Assembly (NCBI GenBank): GCA_963082875.1
Contig: OY720097.1
Span: 18,174,501 to 18,238,500, forward strand
DNA: 64,000 nucleotides
Direction of reading: 5' to 3'
Origin: Corella eumyota
Lineage: Eukaryota > Chordata > Ascidiacea > Phlebobranchia > Corellidae
A program made the position numbers and the translations under genes. Under the pieces are notes generated by a model. The model ran no database searches and was not told the DNA's origin. It worked only from the letters and a program-made list of their open reading frames with translations. Shown one piece after another: positions 12,901-26,219 of the stretch. Numbering within the stretch: position 1 is the first letter of the stretch; the number at the start of each line of letters is the position of its first letter.

Positions 12901-15199
12901 GGCATCAACAATTTATATAATGTCCTCGCTCTTTCCAGTGAACCCATACAATTATATTGTATAGTAAATGGAAATACAGGCTTTAGATAGTTAGAAAATG
13001 TATTTATTTTAAACCAATCAAAATTAAAAGAACACGTGCATATGATAATGCAGCGACGTGTAATTTAAGGATTTGCGACATGTCATTAACAAAGTTCAAC
13101 TTAGAGCAACATCTTGTACTTACCTCAGTCATACAAAACCCAAAGGTGGCCATTTTAACAAACGTCCTTAATTAATAGGTCGTATGACTTGCCTGTCAAA
13201 AATGCGACTAACAATTCCGCATAATTAATGTAATCGTAGATTACAAGAAGTTGAAAGCGCTTGTGTATAATTAAGTTTTTGTAGCCACGACAATGAACAA
13301 CCGCTTGAATTAACAATATCTATTTAGAGGAAAAGTCGACTTCACGGCAAAATTATAGTAAAAGGGCGCTCCCGTAATATAAATAGACTTCGTAAAACGC
13401 CTATTTATTAGTTAGGCTCTTATTGTGTTTATTCATTAGCATAGCTATATCATTGTGAGCCAACGGGACAGTTGTGGTTTGATTAAGAGCCAGAATCTAA
13501 ACCGGATCATATTGGTTCTTTGATAGGAATCGTTAAAAATAACATCAAACAAACAACGCGGCGAGCCCTCAAAGTTGTGTCTGGGAATGTGCAACTTTTA
13601 CGTCAGAGAAAACATTGAACTTAATAGTCAAGCTTGAAGCGAGGAATTGGCGTGAAATTCGCGGCTTTGCAGAATTTATTGTTCAAATGGGGTATTGTTA
13701 TTAGCCGAGCTAATGAGATGACGATCCGAGATAATCAAAGGCCGGTTGTGTGTGTTGTATTGACTGGTAGACGTTGATTAATTGAGTTTGAGCTACATAC
13801 GTAAATACAACAAAAATCCACAAGCACCAGTACAATGTGATTTTTATGCTGTAAAGGTTAAAAAATTTTAACATTGTAAGATTGTTTTTTATTTAGCTAA
13901 GGTTAAACTCGAAAATAAAAAGCATCCTCTAGTAAAGCAGTAAACAGCTTTTAACAATGCCGGATTGAATGCTTATTGTTGTACATTACAACAATAATCA
14001 ACTGTTCTTGAAAATTATGGATTAGTGTAACCTTAAATCAATATTCAAATCCGCTTTGCCCAAAACTTTGTTTGTTTTAGCGATTAAAACATAATCGGTG
14101 CAGCTAAAATAATTATCAACAACGCCACAGTTGGCGAGTGAAAAATCTAATCTTAGGAACTACGTTGCGGTGCGAATAAAAATGTGCGAAGAATTAAACA
14201 GCAGTTTGTTGTTTTAACGCGCTGTGACGTCACTTCACACGTGCCACGCTTTGGTCATGTGCTAAGCCCCAATCTCGCGACGAAAAGAAAACAAAGATTA
14301 TTGACCGGATTTGGGTATCGGAGCTTTTGTTGGACGATTAAAGGAGTTTATATGCTAATCAAAAGCAGTACAAGAGGTACAAAACGTAAACAAACGAACT
14401 GAATACCATCCAAACAAAAGGAATTACGTAAATGAGCTACAACAAAAGGTGTTGTTTGATGCGGAGTCGAGATATTTCTAACCTAACTGACTAAGCAACT
14501 GGTTTTCAGCATAACAGGCTAATTGGTTACCATTAGTGCTTAACATGACGAATATTGTACGTTTTATAACATGATGACGGTGTAGTATTTTTCCTTGTCA
14601 ACTTTTCTCTCAATGTTTTTGCTATTAACCACGTCAATGTGTCTAAAAACCGGGTGATATTATCTCTGGCGAGCGTATAAAGCGTCAAAAATAGGCTTAC
14701 TTTTGAGTAATGAATGTTTTTAACATGGTTAAGGCTATGGTAGTAAACAGTTTTATGCGTTTTGAAAAACAACCCGTATTTATAAAGTGGTATATTATCT
14801 CATAAGAATAACAAGTTGTTCTACACGTTTCAACGTATAAGGTTGGACAATACAATTTCTGACTTTTGACTTGTTTTCTAGGATTAACATGCCAGGGACT
14901 TGGTGTTGTGTTTCAGAATAGAAAAGAAATGTGTCATAAACGCTAAAAGGACATACACCGGTGATGCGTCATTTTTAACCGTACTGCACCGGTGTAACTT
15001 AAAACTGATTGCAAAACTAACTGAGAAAAACAGTCTAAAAAAATAAACAAAAAATTATGAAAAAAATATAATTTCTGGAAGGTTCTAAAATGTACATTCG
15101 CTCAGTTTTTGATTAATTTAAAAAATCTCCGAAATGTTGGTTGCTGTCTAAGTAAAAATATTTATGAGCCTCTTTTTCTTTGGTCGTTAACAGAGCGAG
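9951..15199. other. Intergenic region, no supported gene
   Basis: A 5.2-kb stretch with more balanced composition than its left neighbour. Open frames at 10301-10498 (+), 14184-14402 (+) and 14533-14772 (-) have no recognisable motif, no plausible splice context and no relation to neighbours, so I do not call them genes. Scattered features are one TGACGTCA near 14226 and a TA dinucleotide run near 10726-10743. The last kilobase may hold control sequence for the insulin-like gene, but no element is provable from sequence alone. Confidence 0.5.
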
Positions 15200-15272
15200 T
15201 GACGTAAGAGAGCTCATATAAAAGCGGTTTTCGCCAGCAGAAAGTTGTCATTCGTACCAAGCAGGCTTCAAG
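15200..15272 (+). promoter_or_regulatory. TATA promoter and non-coding first exon of the insulin-like gene
   Basis: A TATA box (TATAAAAG, 15217-15224) sits 10 bp after a CRE-like TGACGTAA (15200-15207). About 30 bp later the sequence runs into a strong 5' splice site, CAAG|GTAAGAC (donor GT at 15273-15274). A short non-coding exon ending at 15272 is therefore likely. It would splice to the acceptor TTTGTACAG at 16546, 105 bp before the insulin-like ATG. The start point (about 15247) is inferred from TATA spacing. Confidence 0.6.
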
Positions 15273-16479
15273 GTAAGACAACAAATCAGACATGCTGTGT
15301 TTTGAAACTAACACATAATAGAGCGCGATATCTAACTGTTTTATTAGAGGTATAGAAGCTAGCGGCTAGACAAAAACAATATGTTGTTTATTAAAAATTT
15401 TTGAGTTTAATTTCTTTAACTTATTAGTGGAGTGATTTAATTTAGTTGTTTGCTGTGTTTTATTTTAAACATTGTTAATGACTTTAGAATTATGTTTTCA
15501 ATTTAAAAACGCTTTATCAACAATATTGCGAGAGATAGATGAAGTAATTAACAAGTTCATTTCGGTGTAATGCAATTTAATTTGCAACGCGACATTGTTT
15601 TGCTTGTATATGTGCGCTGTACTTTGACCCAAGTACTAAAAGCCTTTGCTTAATGAGTTCAATGCATTTAGTGAATGAAATGCCTAATTTATGGAACTAG
15701 AATTTGGATAGAAAATGGGTCAATAGGACAGTTCCGTGGGGCACATAAAAACATAAACAAATGCGTATATTTCAGATTGTAAAAAATGGTTGAGAAAAAA
15801 AAGGTTGCGAAAAAGGGGTTTATTAAATTTGTCTCAATCAAAAAAAAAAAAAGTTTTTTCTATAATTTATTTTAAATTTAAATAGAGCGGCATTTAAAAA
15901 TCTGTAACAAATATTATTAACCAAATTGTGTTTATGTGTTTGCGTAAATTTCGCAGAAATATTTTTAGTTCGAACGAGATTTTGACGTTCGCTGAAAAAA
16001 TCGAATTCCAGCCGAGTTGTTGATGCGAAGTTGCCCAGAGAAAAAAAGTTGTTTACGATCTATTATGTTATGATGCACAAAAACGCTTATACAGACTAAA
16101 CTGTTCAATCAGTCGAGCAGTCGAAGTCTGGCAGCGCTTATAAAAGGAATGTTTAAAATATACAAAATACCGTATATTTATAAACTAAAAATCGATTTAA
16201 CTTTTTTTAAGCAAATGGTAAATTATGTTTGAAGTTTTTTTTATCAGGCACGCTTAAGTAGGATAATTAGCTAAACTAGCTTAGATAATAACAATTTTCT
16301 GGAAGTCGATGTAATCGTAAGGAAAAGCCGATTTCTGATAACAATAATTAATTGACTTTAAGATCAATGTGTGAAGTGAAAGTAGTTACCAGATAAGGCC
16401 ACGCGTAGGTCATTAGCTTATCGCGATTCCGCTTAATTTGTTTGCATAAGAATAATTCGATAGAAAAAAGCGTGCCGGG

Positions 16480-16546
16480 TATATAACCAATATAAATTTA
16501 CTTTAAAACCACATTATTTCATTCGTATTTTATTGTGTTTGTACAG
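16480..16546 (+). promoter_or_regulatory. Possible second TATA box and 3' splice site before the insulin-like ATG
   Basis: TATATAA lies at 16480-16486 and a pyrimidine-rich acceptor, TTTGTACAG, ends at 16546. Either the acceptor joins this leader to the upstream exon at 15272 or to a spliced leader, or the TATA box starts a shorter transcript. The two readings exclude each other only partly; both are inferences. Confidence 0.4.
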
Positions 16547-16651
16547 AATCTGAAAGTTAAGAGTGAAAAATTCTGATATTCGCAACAGCTTACGTCTGAT
16601 AGCGAAGTATATCTGTCGAATTGAAAATCTTAAAGACAAACAACAACAACT

Positions 16652-18364
16652 ATGAAGCTTGCCGTTCTTTTAACCATCCTTACAATTCTTTATGCAACCG
16701 AAGTCCAGTCTGTGCAATGGAAAGGTGGCTGCGGGTCGAAGTTAGTCGATACTCTGCGACATACATGCGGGGAAAGAGGTTTCAATAGCCCCAAATGGGA
16801 ACTGTTTAAACGTCTCCACCAACGACCAAGCCGCAGCAGACGACGAGGTAAATTTAAAACAAAAAGTTTAATATTTTTAAAGTAAGGCTATTTTTTAAGA
16901 AACAAAATTTGTTTATTTTACTTTAAGTCGCGTGCTAGCTTTTAAGGCGCGTGCTGGTCTTGTTTATTTGCCTTCAGTAACAAACAGAACAGCACGCACC
17001 AGTTTAAAATGTTTACAAACTTTCATTAAGCCACAAACATGAACTCGGTTGCTTGTTTACGAGCCTTGTTGTTTAAACTACGTTGTATGAATAATTTCAA
17101 TATCTATAAATACCATTTAGGCGAAATATACCTCATTTTTAAAGCGTGGTTTTACTTAATAATAATTTTTTTAATTACAAAACGGCTTTTAAAAATTTCA
17201 GAATAAATCACTGTCATTTTTTGGTTTCTTCTCGTTCGTTTTATTTAATTTTTGCCGGCCTTGATTTCGGGTTCAAAACACTTTACTCGACCCTTGAAAC
17301 CTAAGCAAATAAAATCAAGTTTCAACGCCAAACTGATACACGAAATTGAATATCGTTTCTGCACATTTTCTGCCCAAAGTCACAAGTTTGTCGAGTGCTA
17401 ATTTTGTGAGCGGATATTAAATTATGTTTTGATGTTGGACGTAAAATTCCGGTGCCTCAAAAACGCACCAAATTCTCGCATGCGAATCCCTGCGAAAATA
17501 TCAACACATTTTCTAGAGATCGTGACGTCACGACGACAGACGAAACTGCGTTTTAAATTGTATTGATCTGACGCGCACGACTCACGTCATCAATTGCGAG
17601 CATAATACGTACCTGAAACGGCGAGCAAGGCTAAGATTACATCCTTAATAATGAGGTTTAAAGCATTAGCTTAAGACATATTTTTTTAACAAGAACTTTT
17701 TACTTTAGGTCGCCATTCTTTACGAAGACGCCGACGTCACATGGCTGTTTTTGAAAGCCGACTAATAGCTGCCTCCAGAGTGACGTATGCAGATGCCTCA
17801 CAGCAACAATCAAAAGCAGTCGGTTTACTTGAGCACATAATCCGGTAAGTTTACTAAACCGATCCTTTGTTTAAGCATAAATGCTGCAACGTGTCTATTT
17901 CTGCAATTTAGCAATGATTAGCCTTTACATAACAGCAAAAAACTCGCGTTGCAGCTATTTTTAAGCCTGTTTGTTCTCCAAAGCTATTTCGCCTCGCCCC
18001 GGAGGAAAATCGCTAAAAGATATCGATCTTAAAACGACCACTTGGTTATGATACTGCCTTGCACGCCGGCCGGCACTATTTTATGCCGTTGCCGTTTAGT
18101 TTATGTTTAAAGGTTAAGTTGCCACGAAATTAACGTTCTGCGGTGGTCTACCAGGAATTGTTGGCGAAAAGTAGTCAACAACATTCTTTTATTTGCCCAA
18201 ATTTTATCAGGTTTTTAAACTGCTATCTTTTTTTTCACAGAAAATCAAGCCACAACGTCGCAAGGAGGGGCAGACGACGACTGCGCAGAAACATTCACAG
18301 GTCTTGTTGTCAAAACGACTGCAGCCTTGAAGAAGCTAGGCGATTGGTTTGCAGAACGTCTTAA
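16652..18364 (+). CDS. Insulin/IGF-like peptide precursor (3 coding exons)
   Basis: Secreted peptide hormone precursor of 151 residues. Coding exons are 16652-16847, 17709-17844 and 18241-18364; all introns are GT-AG and phases match (1 and 2). The product starts with a signal peptide (residues 1 to about 20). A B-chain follows with CGSKLVDTLRHTCGERGF: Cys-Gly, 11 residues between the cysteines, and the IGF-like CGERGF turn. A long connecting segment has clusters of arginine (RSRRRGR, RRRRR, GRRRLRR) that suit furin-type cleavage. The A-chain contains SCCQNDC and a last Cys before RTS and the stop. The A-chain spacing is CC-X3-C-X9-C, one residue more than the usual X8. The short tail argues against an IGF E domain. 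A poly(A) signal AATAAA lies at 18869. Expected partner: an insulin/IGF-type receptor tyrosine kinase. Confidence 0.94.
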
Positions 18365-18868
18365 CGAGATATCAACAACAAAAGGCCAGATGGCCTTGCC
18401 ACAGCCAAGCTATTAAGCCCAAAGAAGATGCAACAACAAGCGACTCAGCCTCCTAACCGAGGGAGTGAATCAAAATATCTAAGAAAGTGCACGAGTTTAT
18501 GATTCGACAATTGGCACCGTGCGTGTCATACCACAACGAAACGCTGCACTGGTTGCCAGATAAAAATGGCTGCTTTCTTAGGCGTTGATATCTAAGAACT
18601 GACGAAGAAAGGACGGCCTCATAGGTACACTGTGATGACAAAAAATGTGCCCACACGTCAACAAAAAGGGTAGCAGGGCATTACCTTATTCCGTTACCCG
18701 ACAAGTTCCCAAAAGCACTTTGAATTCAGCATTACTTTTTTTATGTTTTCGAAATAGATTTCCATCCAAAAGTAGTTAATTTAATATATTTAAATATTTC
18801 AAGTAGCTTGTTTGGTTAACCAACTTAAAAAAGACATAGTCTTTAGCCAATATTAAGTAATGTTATTG

Positions 18869-18874
18869 GAATAA
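18869..18874 (+). terminator. Poly(A) signal of the insulin-like gene
   Basis: First good AATAAA after the stop codon at 18364, giving a 3' UTR of about 0.5 kb. A denser AATAAATAAAAATAAA cluster at 19086-19102 is an alternative. Confidence 0.55.
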
Positions 18875-19325
18875 AACGTGTGGCATGGTCAAATAATTTG
18901 CACAAGACCATTAATGGTGACAACTTTGCCTTTGCAGTTTCTATGTTCACTGTTATTAAGTATAACCACTGTTTTATTGCTTTTCGAAACGCAAACTCTC
19001 TCTCTATTTCAGATTAAACATTTTTACGAACAATTTATTCAAAAATCCATTTTGAGTGTTTTAAAAGCGATATTAAGCAAGTTCAATAAATAAAAATAAA
19101 AACAATATCTAAAATTGCAGTCTGCATTTATAGTTTTAGCAGGTTGCAAATGATGTGTAAAACGGAAGACAGATGATATTTTGAATTGTAAAACAACAGA
19201 CCACATTCTTGTTTAACATGAAAAGTTACCGCTTGCAAAGATAGAAGTCACTGGAATTTTGTTTATTGACTTTTCACAAGGACGGGGGAGCACCAGGCCA
19301 TAAGGGCAACGTGCTAATGTTACCA

Positions 19326-19339
19326 AGCTCATATAAAAG
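19326..19339 (+). promoter_or_regulatory. Second copy of the AGCTCATATAAAAG promoter core
   Basis: The 14 bases AGCTCATATAAAAG, including a TATA box, are identical to 15211-15224 in the insulin-like promoter. No clear first exon or ORF follows within 500 bp, so this could be an unannotated promoter, a duplicated promoter fragment or chance. Confidence 0.35.
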
Positions 19340-21960
19340 TCGGTGCCCTGTTACATAATTACAAGAAATTTACCTTTTTTTCCAATAAACACAATATTAC
19401 TTCAAAATCCTAGTTTAGCAAGTTGAACACTATTCCTTACCGCGACATTTAAAAATAAGTGTATCTTCTAGACACTTCTAAAATAGCAAAGTGACGCGTG
19501 GGGTTATTAAAAGCAGTAATGACGTCACTTGTAAGTGAATTGCCTAACATATGTTTGTGGGTAAACAAGCAACTAGATTTGCTTTCACAAGGGTCAGATC
19601 TCTATTTCACATAGTCATGCGAATTCTCTCTGTGCTTTTTATTGCAAATGTTTGCTAACCTTGATTAAGACCTACTTTTCCTTTATTACAACAACAGCAT
19701 AGGACACGATTTGGCACGTTCCAAAAATGTAAATAATAAATAAAATTTTGCAGAAAATAATGCAAGTTTGAAAAAATTTGGCGCAAACACCGCAAAGTTT
19801 TGGAGATGTAGACACATTATAAAATTAAAAACAACATAAAAACGAAACAATTTTTTTCTAAAAATGTCCGATTTATTTAAAAAAACAACTTGGGGGTGTT
19901 GAAAAAAATGCGACCGGGACGTCAAAGCAATTTTCACGGCAAATTGACGCGACCGCGCGTGGATAAAAAATCATCACGATCTACCCAGTCGCCTGAAAAT
20001 CCAACTAATCTCACTTGATCCCAATCTTACAATAACATTAGATAAATAAGTTTCCGGTGGGCTACGAAATTTCGGGAAATTTATGATAACCATCTAAGGT
20101 TAGGAGATCTTTAGAAGTCGAGCCATTTTGTATAGGCGTATTTATTGACAGTGTCTTTGCTTCAAAAACAAGGTGGTAACCTCTATTTCAACTTTGGAAA
20201 AACTTATTTTGCTTTCAGCAAAGGCGTTCTGTTTTTTCAAGGAGTCGCGTAACTGAATGACAAAGAACGAAAGTTATAAATAACGCGATAAAGCTCTAAA
20301 AATAGTCAAGGTCGGCCCAATTAAATAACAAAAAAGTTGAAACATTTCGAACGATCATAACAACAAGGGTTTCGCCTCCATTTCATAGCTTGGATCGTGC
20401 GTATTAAACTTATATGTAGCTAAATAAAAGTGGATGTGTTTTGATGAACGTGTGGCCAGATGAAAGATGTTTTATACACCGTTAATGAGGTTAAAAACCT
20501 GCCACCAGACCCTGAATACATGTCGGATTTTACACGAATTGCCTAACTCTATTTTTTATCATTGACAGACGTGTTTTACAAGGTTAAAAATCCACTGGGC
20601 GTGTTTCTTTTTTGTACAAATATAGAAATCGTTCTTCCCCTATACAGAAAAAAACAAAATCAATATTTGCTGACTGTGTCTGTTTCATTCAATATTATAT
20701 CCCTTTTTACTTGGGCGTACCTGTTATGTTTCTATACGCCAACGAGTTACGTAACTCCAGTGACTTGACAACGTAAGAAATTGCGTAATCTTTTTCGCGA
20801 CGACCTTTCAATGGCTGATCGAAGGGTGCAAAAACACCGGTGTTTGAAAAATTCAATGGATCTAAGAACAGCAATGTCATTATGCCCTTAATATAAACCG
20901 AGCCATTAAAATATTGACGCAACGGAGAATTTACGTGCGTAATTTCAATTGAACAGATGTTTTTATTAATATACTGGGAATGTTTATGCTTTTTAAATTA
21001 GGACATTATTCTTCGAATTTCGGTACTGAACTAGCGTTCAATCATGTCAGACAAACTTTGCTGCTGTTTATGATTTACAATTTTATTTACGCAAAGCGCA
21101 ACATTTATTATAGGAAATTCCCTTTCGGTCTAAAAACTTTTTAAATATTTGAATTTATGGGTCAATTAAGCAATAAAATATTACGAATTCGAATGCCTAC
21201 GCACTAAACTAAGAGGAGGAGAAATGGACTTTTGCATTGCTTCGTTTGACTACGGGGTATAATGTGCAAATTTTAAATTAATTAAGAATTTAATTTTTAA
21301 AATGGTAATTGGTAGTAAAAGCTATAGTTGACAAATTGACTTCATATATTAGAAATAAACAAACTTGTGTTATACAAATAAAATTAAGAAATATCAATAA
21401 TATTTTGTACACACGCAAAACTGAACAAAAAAACCAAGGCAACTTGATCTTATTTTTGAAATAACAATCGCGAAACTCTTATTTTATGCGTCATGAAGTG
21501 CTGATTTTTGACTAGCCTTAGCTTTCTGGGGATTTATTCGATTTCCCCTAGTCGGAGTGTTTAGTTAAATTTGTTGACCAAATACTAGAGACAAACAACA
21601 GCAAGTACCACAAGTATGAGATTAACTTCAAAAGCTCACAAATTGGCCCACGTTTTTTAACAGGTTTAACCGGCACGTCGGTCTAAAGTGGCTTTTACCG
21701 ACTCTCTGTGCTCCAAAAATAGATTTCGCTGCGTCTGAGTGTTTTGTTTATTTCGGTGGCCGGTGTGCGAAAACTGAGATCAAACGCAAAAAAAAATTTC
21801 TAACACAAATATCACGGTATAAATTTAGTCTGGGCTCGACTCGCTACAGCCACGTGACAATATGACATCGTCACGTAATTCAAGGCTATGACCCGGTCGT
21901 TAGGCCCGTTTTAATCAAGGGTCTGTCAAGCCAAAACCGTCTGCCAAAGGAAGCTCCAAT

Positions 21961-22091
21961 ATGATGCGGTCGAGATACAAATACAAGGTTATTGTTGGCC
22001 ATGGGAACAAAACAACGTTAGTTCTCAAACGTTATCCAAACGGACATAACTTGTGGATTACTGCATTGTTGGAAGCCTATTTTCATACCAG
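21961..22091 (+). CDS. Candidate isolated exon (weak)
   Basis: An open frame of 43 codons begins ATGATGCGGTCGAG. It contains a hydrophobic stretch (LWITALLEAYF) and ends at a near-consensus donor, CCAG|GTGAGT (GT at 22092-22093). Reading on without splicing gives an immediate stop. The local composition is richer in G/C than the flanks. I see no partner exon downstream and no family resemblance, so this may be chance. It could be the first exon of a gene whose remaining exons are short. Confidence 0.2.
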
Positions 22092-25000
22092 GTGAGTGGA
22101 TTTTGAAATCACACCAAGTCTGGTGTACAGGTGAGAAGTTAATAAGCACTTCGAAACGAACACACCCTTCTTGATAACAAAGCTCCGGCGTCGAGAGGTG
22201 GCAATTTTGAAAGCGTGCTCTGACCGCATTTTAACGAAGAAAATTAAATCAAGCCTCATCTATGGTCAATGACGGTATACAACAAAGAGCAAGCACGTCA
22301 AAATTGCGTGCGCCCATCGCATTGCCGTCTGCACATGAACAAATTTAAGCCCGTTTAACCTTTAGCCTACGGTCCAACGTACATGTGTGTTACAATGGTG
22401 TATGTATTGGGTATTGGAGTCACTTAAGGGTGCTAAGGCGTACTATTACATAGCTAGCATTCAGTTGGTCGAAGAAAGTGGTAAACACATTCCTGGTTCG
22501 GGTGGTGTCGGGTTCCCTTCTATTCAATTTGTGTGGGAAACAACATAGAAATTATATAAATAAATAAATTAAACAACCTCACGGGAGCCATCAGCAAGTC
22601 AAACCCTTCTAAAAATAACTTTTTTAATTATTAATTTTAAATTATCTTTCCCCCATCTATAATTATATTGCACGAAGACATTAATAATTAAACCAAGCCG
22701 GCTTTTATCTTTTGATTGAAGTGGTTGTAAGTAATGATATTCATACATCTCGTCATTGTTAAAAATGAGTGGTTATGCAACTGGTAAAATTAAATAATTA
22801 AAGTCAGATGGCGTTAATTAAACCACATAAGAAATGCCGATAACCCTTTTTGGTAGCATGATAGACAAAGTGAAAAATGAAACTTGATATTTATGAAACT
22901 TTGTTGTTGTTGTTATTGCTGCTGGTTTCGTGAGTAAATTTCTTGGAAAAAACTGAGAGCAATTTCCCTCTTATTTTCAACTTCCTTAATTTTTTCCGGG
23001 ATCAAGTAAAAATTATGGGAATCAGTGGAATCCAAGCCAAATTTCACACCATAACAACTTAGTTTTAATCACACGCTGCCATTCTGTTATCCTTTAAGAA
23101 AAATCATTACGTGAAATTTGAAATAAGCGGAAATATTACAAAACTGTTATACTTATTCAATAACAACTTTTTAAAAGGAAAGTTGGACCTAAACACGTGC
23201 ATGTTGTCGGAATATGACTTAAACGGGTTAATTATGACGTTCAAAAACTCACAGACCTCACGTCACTGGGTTTAAAACCAAATCGATTCTCGGAAAAATG
23301 TCTCGGACATGCTAAAGAACTAACAATTAGTTGATGCGACATAAATTAAAAACAGGACCACAACGATTTAAATACAATATTCATTCAAACAAAACAAGTC
23401 AAAATGTTAAAGTATGCAAATTAAAGTTTATGGGAGTTCAGTCTTTATGTTATGTCACCTTTTAATAAAGGTGTTTTATTTTTTATACAATTTTCACATT
23501 TTTACAAAGGGAAATTAAACAATTTTTATGATTATTTTATAACAGAACAAGCTATATACAAACAATGAATACAAACATTTAGGATATAATCAAACAAATA
23601 TAAATCAAATGTGGCCGCAAGCAACGTTGATTAAACAAACATAAAGATTAATGAGCTTAATAAATGAACCCAATTTAAGAAAAAAATTTCAACGGCAAAG
23701 TCCAGGGTCACGACCAAAATATCAATTTGAACTTATAACCCTAATGGGTATTGGAGTAACAATTTGTAATTGAATCATAAAATGAGGCAGGCGATATAGT
23801 TTTTTATTAAATATTTAACGCATTTGTAACTACAATAATTGGTGTCATAGTAAATATATAAAATGTATGCATTTATATCATGCAATTTGTAAAAAAATAT
23901 GCAACTAATGATATGTAAATGAAGTAACTAGCAATTTACCTAATGATTGTAAATACAATAATATTAATAGCAAACTTTTAATTTGTATAATTTTTAAGCT
24001 ATATGTAGATACATTATCAAATTTAAAGCATTTACTAAAAAGTCGCAAATTTTAACACGCGTTTTACGAACTGTAAACACTTATTCTCTACCGCCTTTGG
24101 TGGCGAAAAATTGACGCGTGTCTAATTTATTATATAAACTGCAACACCCTGTATCGGAAACTCGTATGTGTTTTAACCCGGTAACTATGTGTCAGCAACA
24201 AATCAAATGAAATTCTTGGCAAACAAATCTATTTGTAGACTCTTAAACAAATATTAGTTTTTATTATATAAAAGTTCAAAGGCAACAAGGTGTCGTTAAA
24301 AGCTTTTAGCGTTCAACCAACGTCATTTAAAATGTCGTATTAATATCTACGCCTCTTAAATCAGTTTTAAAGCTGTTTGATTTGGCATTTATCCTATAAA
24401 AAACACCGGAATTGACAAAAATGCAAGCCAATACCTGCCACGACTTCCCACAGTTTAAACTCCAGCGGTTTTGTTAGACCTTGCCACCTCGCCACCGACT
24501 CCCTAATAAAATGCTAACTAGAAATTTATTATACAAGTTTAGTAGAAATCCCATCAAAAAAGTCACGTACACACTTTTTTATTTAGATTGTTCATGGCGC
24601 TGGTTTATAGCTAGGTCAAAGGTTTTGCATAAGCTCAACAACAACTTGCATAAACTTATGGTCGAAGAGTGATGTTGCAAAAATAAAAAAGATTGATGTT
24701 GCACATAACTCTTTTTTCTAAACTCTTATAAAGCCATTAGAAAAGTTATATTTTAAGCTAGTTTTTGAAAAAAAATCTAGGTAAAAATGAAAGCATTTAT
24801 TTTAACTACAAATGGTATTTGCTAGTTTTTAAATGTTTAAGTTAAGCTCCCTTTTTACATTTATAGAAATAGTCGTTAAAAAACAAAGATCTAAACTAAC
24901 TTCATTCTTTTTTCTAATTTAAATAGCAAATTTTTCTCAAATACATAATATATTATACGTCAAAAACTAACCAAACAGCAATAAAATCCTACAATCTATA

Positions 25001-26219
25001 CAAGTATAAACCTTTAACAAAGTTTTCCCTGAATTTTTTAACTAAAACTGAACAAAAAATTACTTTTTAATTTAAGTTTAAATTAACACCAACGAGTTAT
25101 TACAGAATCGTGTTTAAAGAAAACGAGCACTCACATGTTTAATACTTAAAATAAAGGAACACGAATTATATAAATGGGAACAAGGCTTCAATCACGTACA
25201 CACGACCACACTCTACCATTCAAAGTCCTCTGTCGGACCAACTTATTTGCGATGGTGACCGAAAATCACACTGAGGTCAATTGTTAATCCATAAAAATCG
25301 AAACGAGAATATAAATTAAAAAAATATGACGTCATATCGTCGTAGAATGATCGCGTTAAAGCAAAAAGAACACAAGATAAAAAGAAAAGTCGTCTTTGCG
25401 CAATATATATCGCTCCGAAACGATAAAAGTGCACTTTTATGATATATTGCGTGACGTAACAAGAATAAATAATGACGTCACGAGGAATAATAGGCAAGTG
25501 ACGATTTACACTCCACAAAATAGAAATCCACACAACAGGGTTGAATTAATATATCCTGAAAATAGTATGTACCACATAAAACGATATTTAAAGTTTTTTT
25601 ATGGCACTTGCAAAGTTTTTTCAAGCTTCCAACACAAAATAATTCGTCATTTAGTTACCTAACACCTAAAAATTTGAAAGAAAATAACAAAATAGACCCT
25701 CGAATCAGAAATTGCAACGAAAAATAACGCGCACCGCATATAGGGGTAAAATATATATGAAAAATGTAAGAAAGTGGGTTTTTAGTTAAGTTCCACTCAA
25801 TTAAAAGGGAAACTTCAAAATTCAAGCGTGGGGCCCAAAATTTTCGAAATGGTCACAAAATTAAAAATGGAAAAATTTGTTAATCCAAATAAATTATTGA
25901 TTTTTTTTTCATGATTGCTACAGAAAATAGAAAAATAAAAAAATGGAAATTTCAATTCGCTACAACGATTTGGCAAGCACTTTTCTTGGTAAAGAAAAAA
26001 AGCACAGAAATATAAATAAAAATTAAAACAAAATTAAAAAAAAGATTTATAAAAAAAGGCGGATCTTTTTCCCACTACAGTGGTGAATATAAAGTTATAT
26101 TCAGTGACTTGCTTTTATTTATTTTGAATTTTTTATACAAAAATTTTATAATTTGAGTTTTTGATACAACCGATTTTTTTTCTAAAACAAGGCAAAAACG
26201 TTTTTAAAAGGCAGTCCTA

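Larger units (their letters stand above)
18875..26100. other. Intergenic region between convergent insulin-like and EXT1 genes
   Basis: About 7.2 kb without a supported gene. Contents: a TATA element at 19326-19339 matching the insulin promoter, a candidate exon at 21961-22091, and TGACGTCA palindromes at about 19520, 25327 and 25473. Open frames at 19686-19937 (-), 20562-20768 (+), 20707-20922 (-), 24481-24672 (+) and 25243-25662 (both strands) show no domain, splice context or conserved motif. Confidence 0.5.

Noticed and set aside
14184-14402. 72-residue basic open frame (+) before the insulin-like gene.
   Set aside because: No motif, no signal peptide, and it does not connect in phase to the insulin-like exons.
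25243-25662. Overlapping open frames on both strands (96 and 88 residues).
   Set aside because: They overlap each other antisense and contain TGACGTCA sites; no domain resemblance. Treated as chance frames in regulatory-like DNA.
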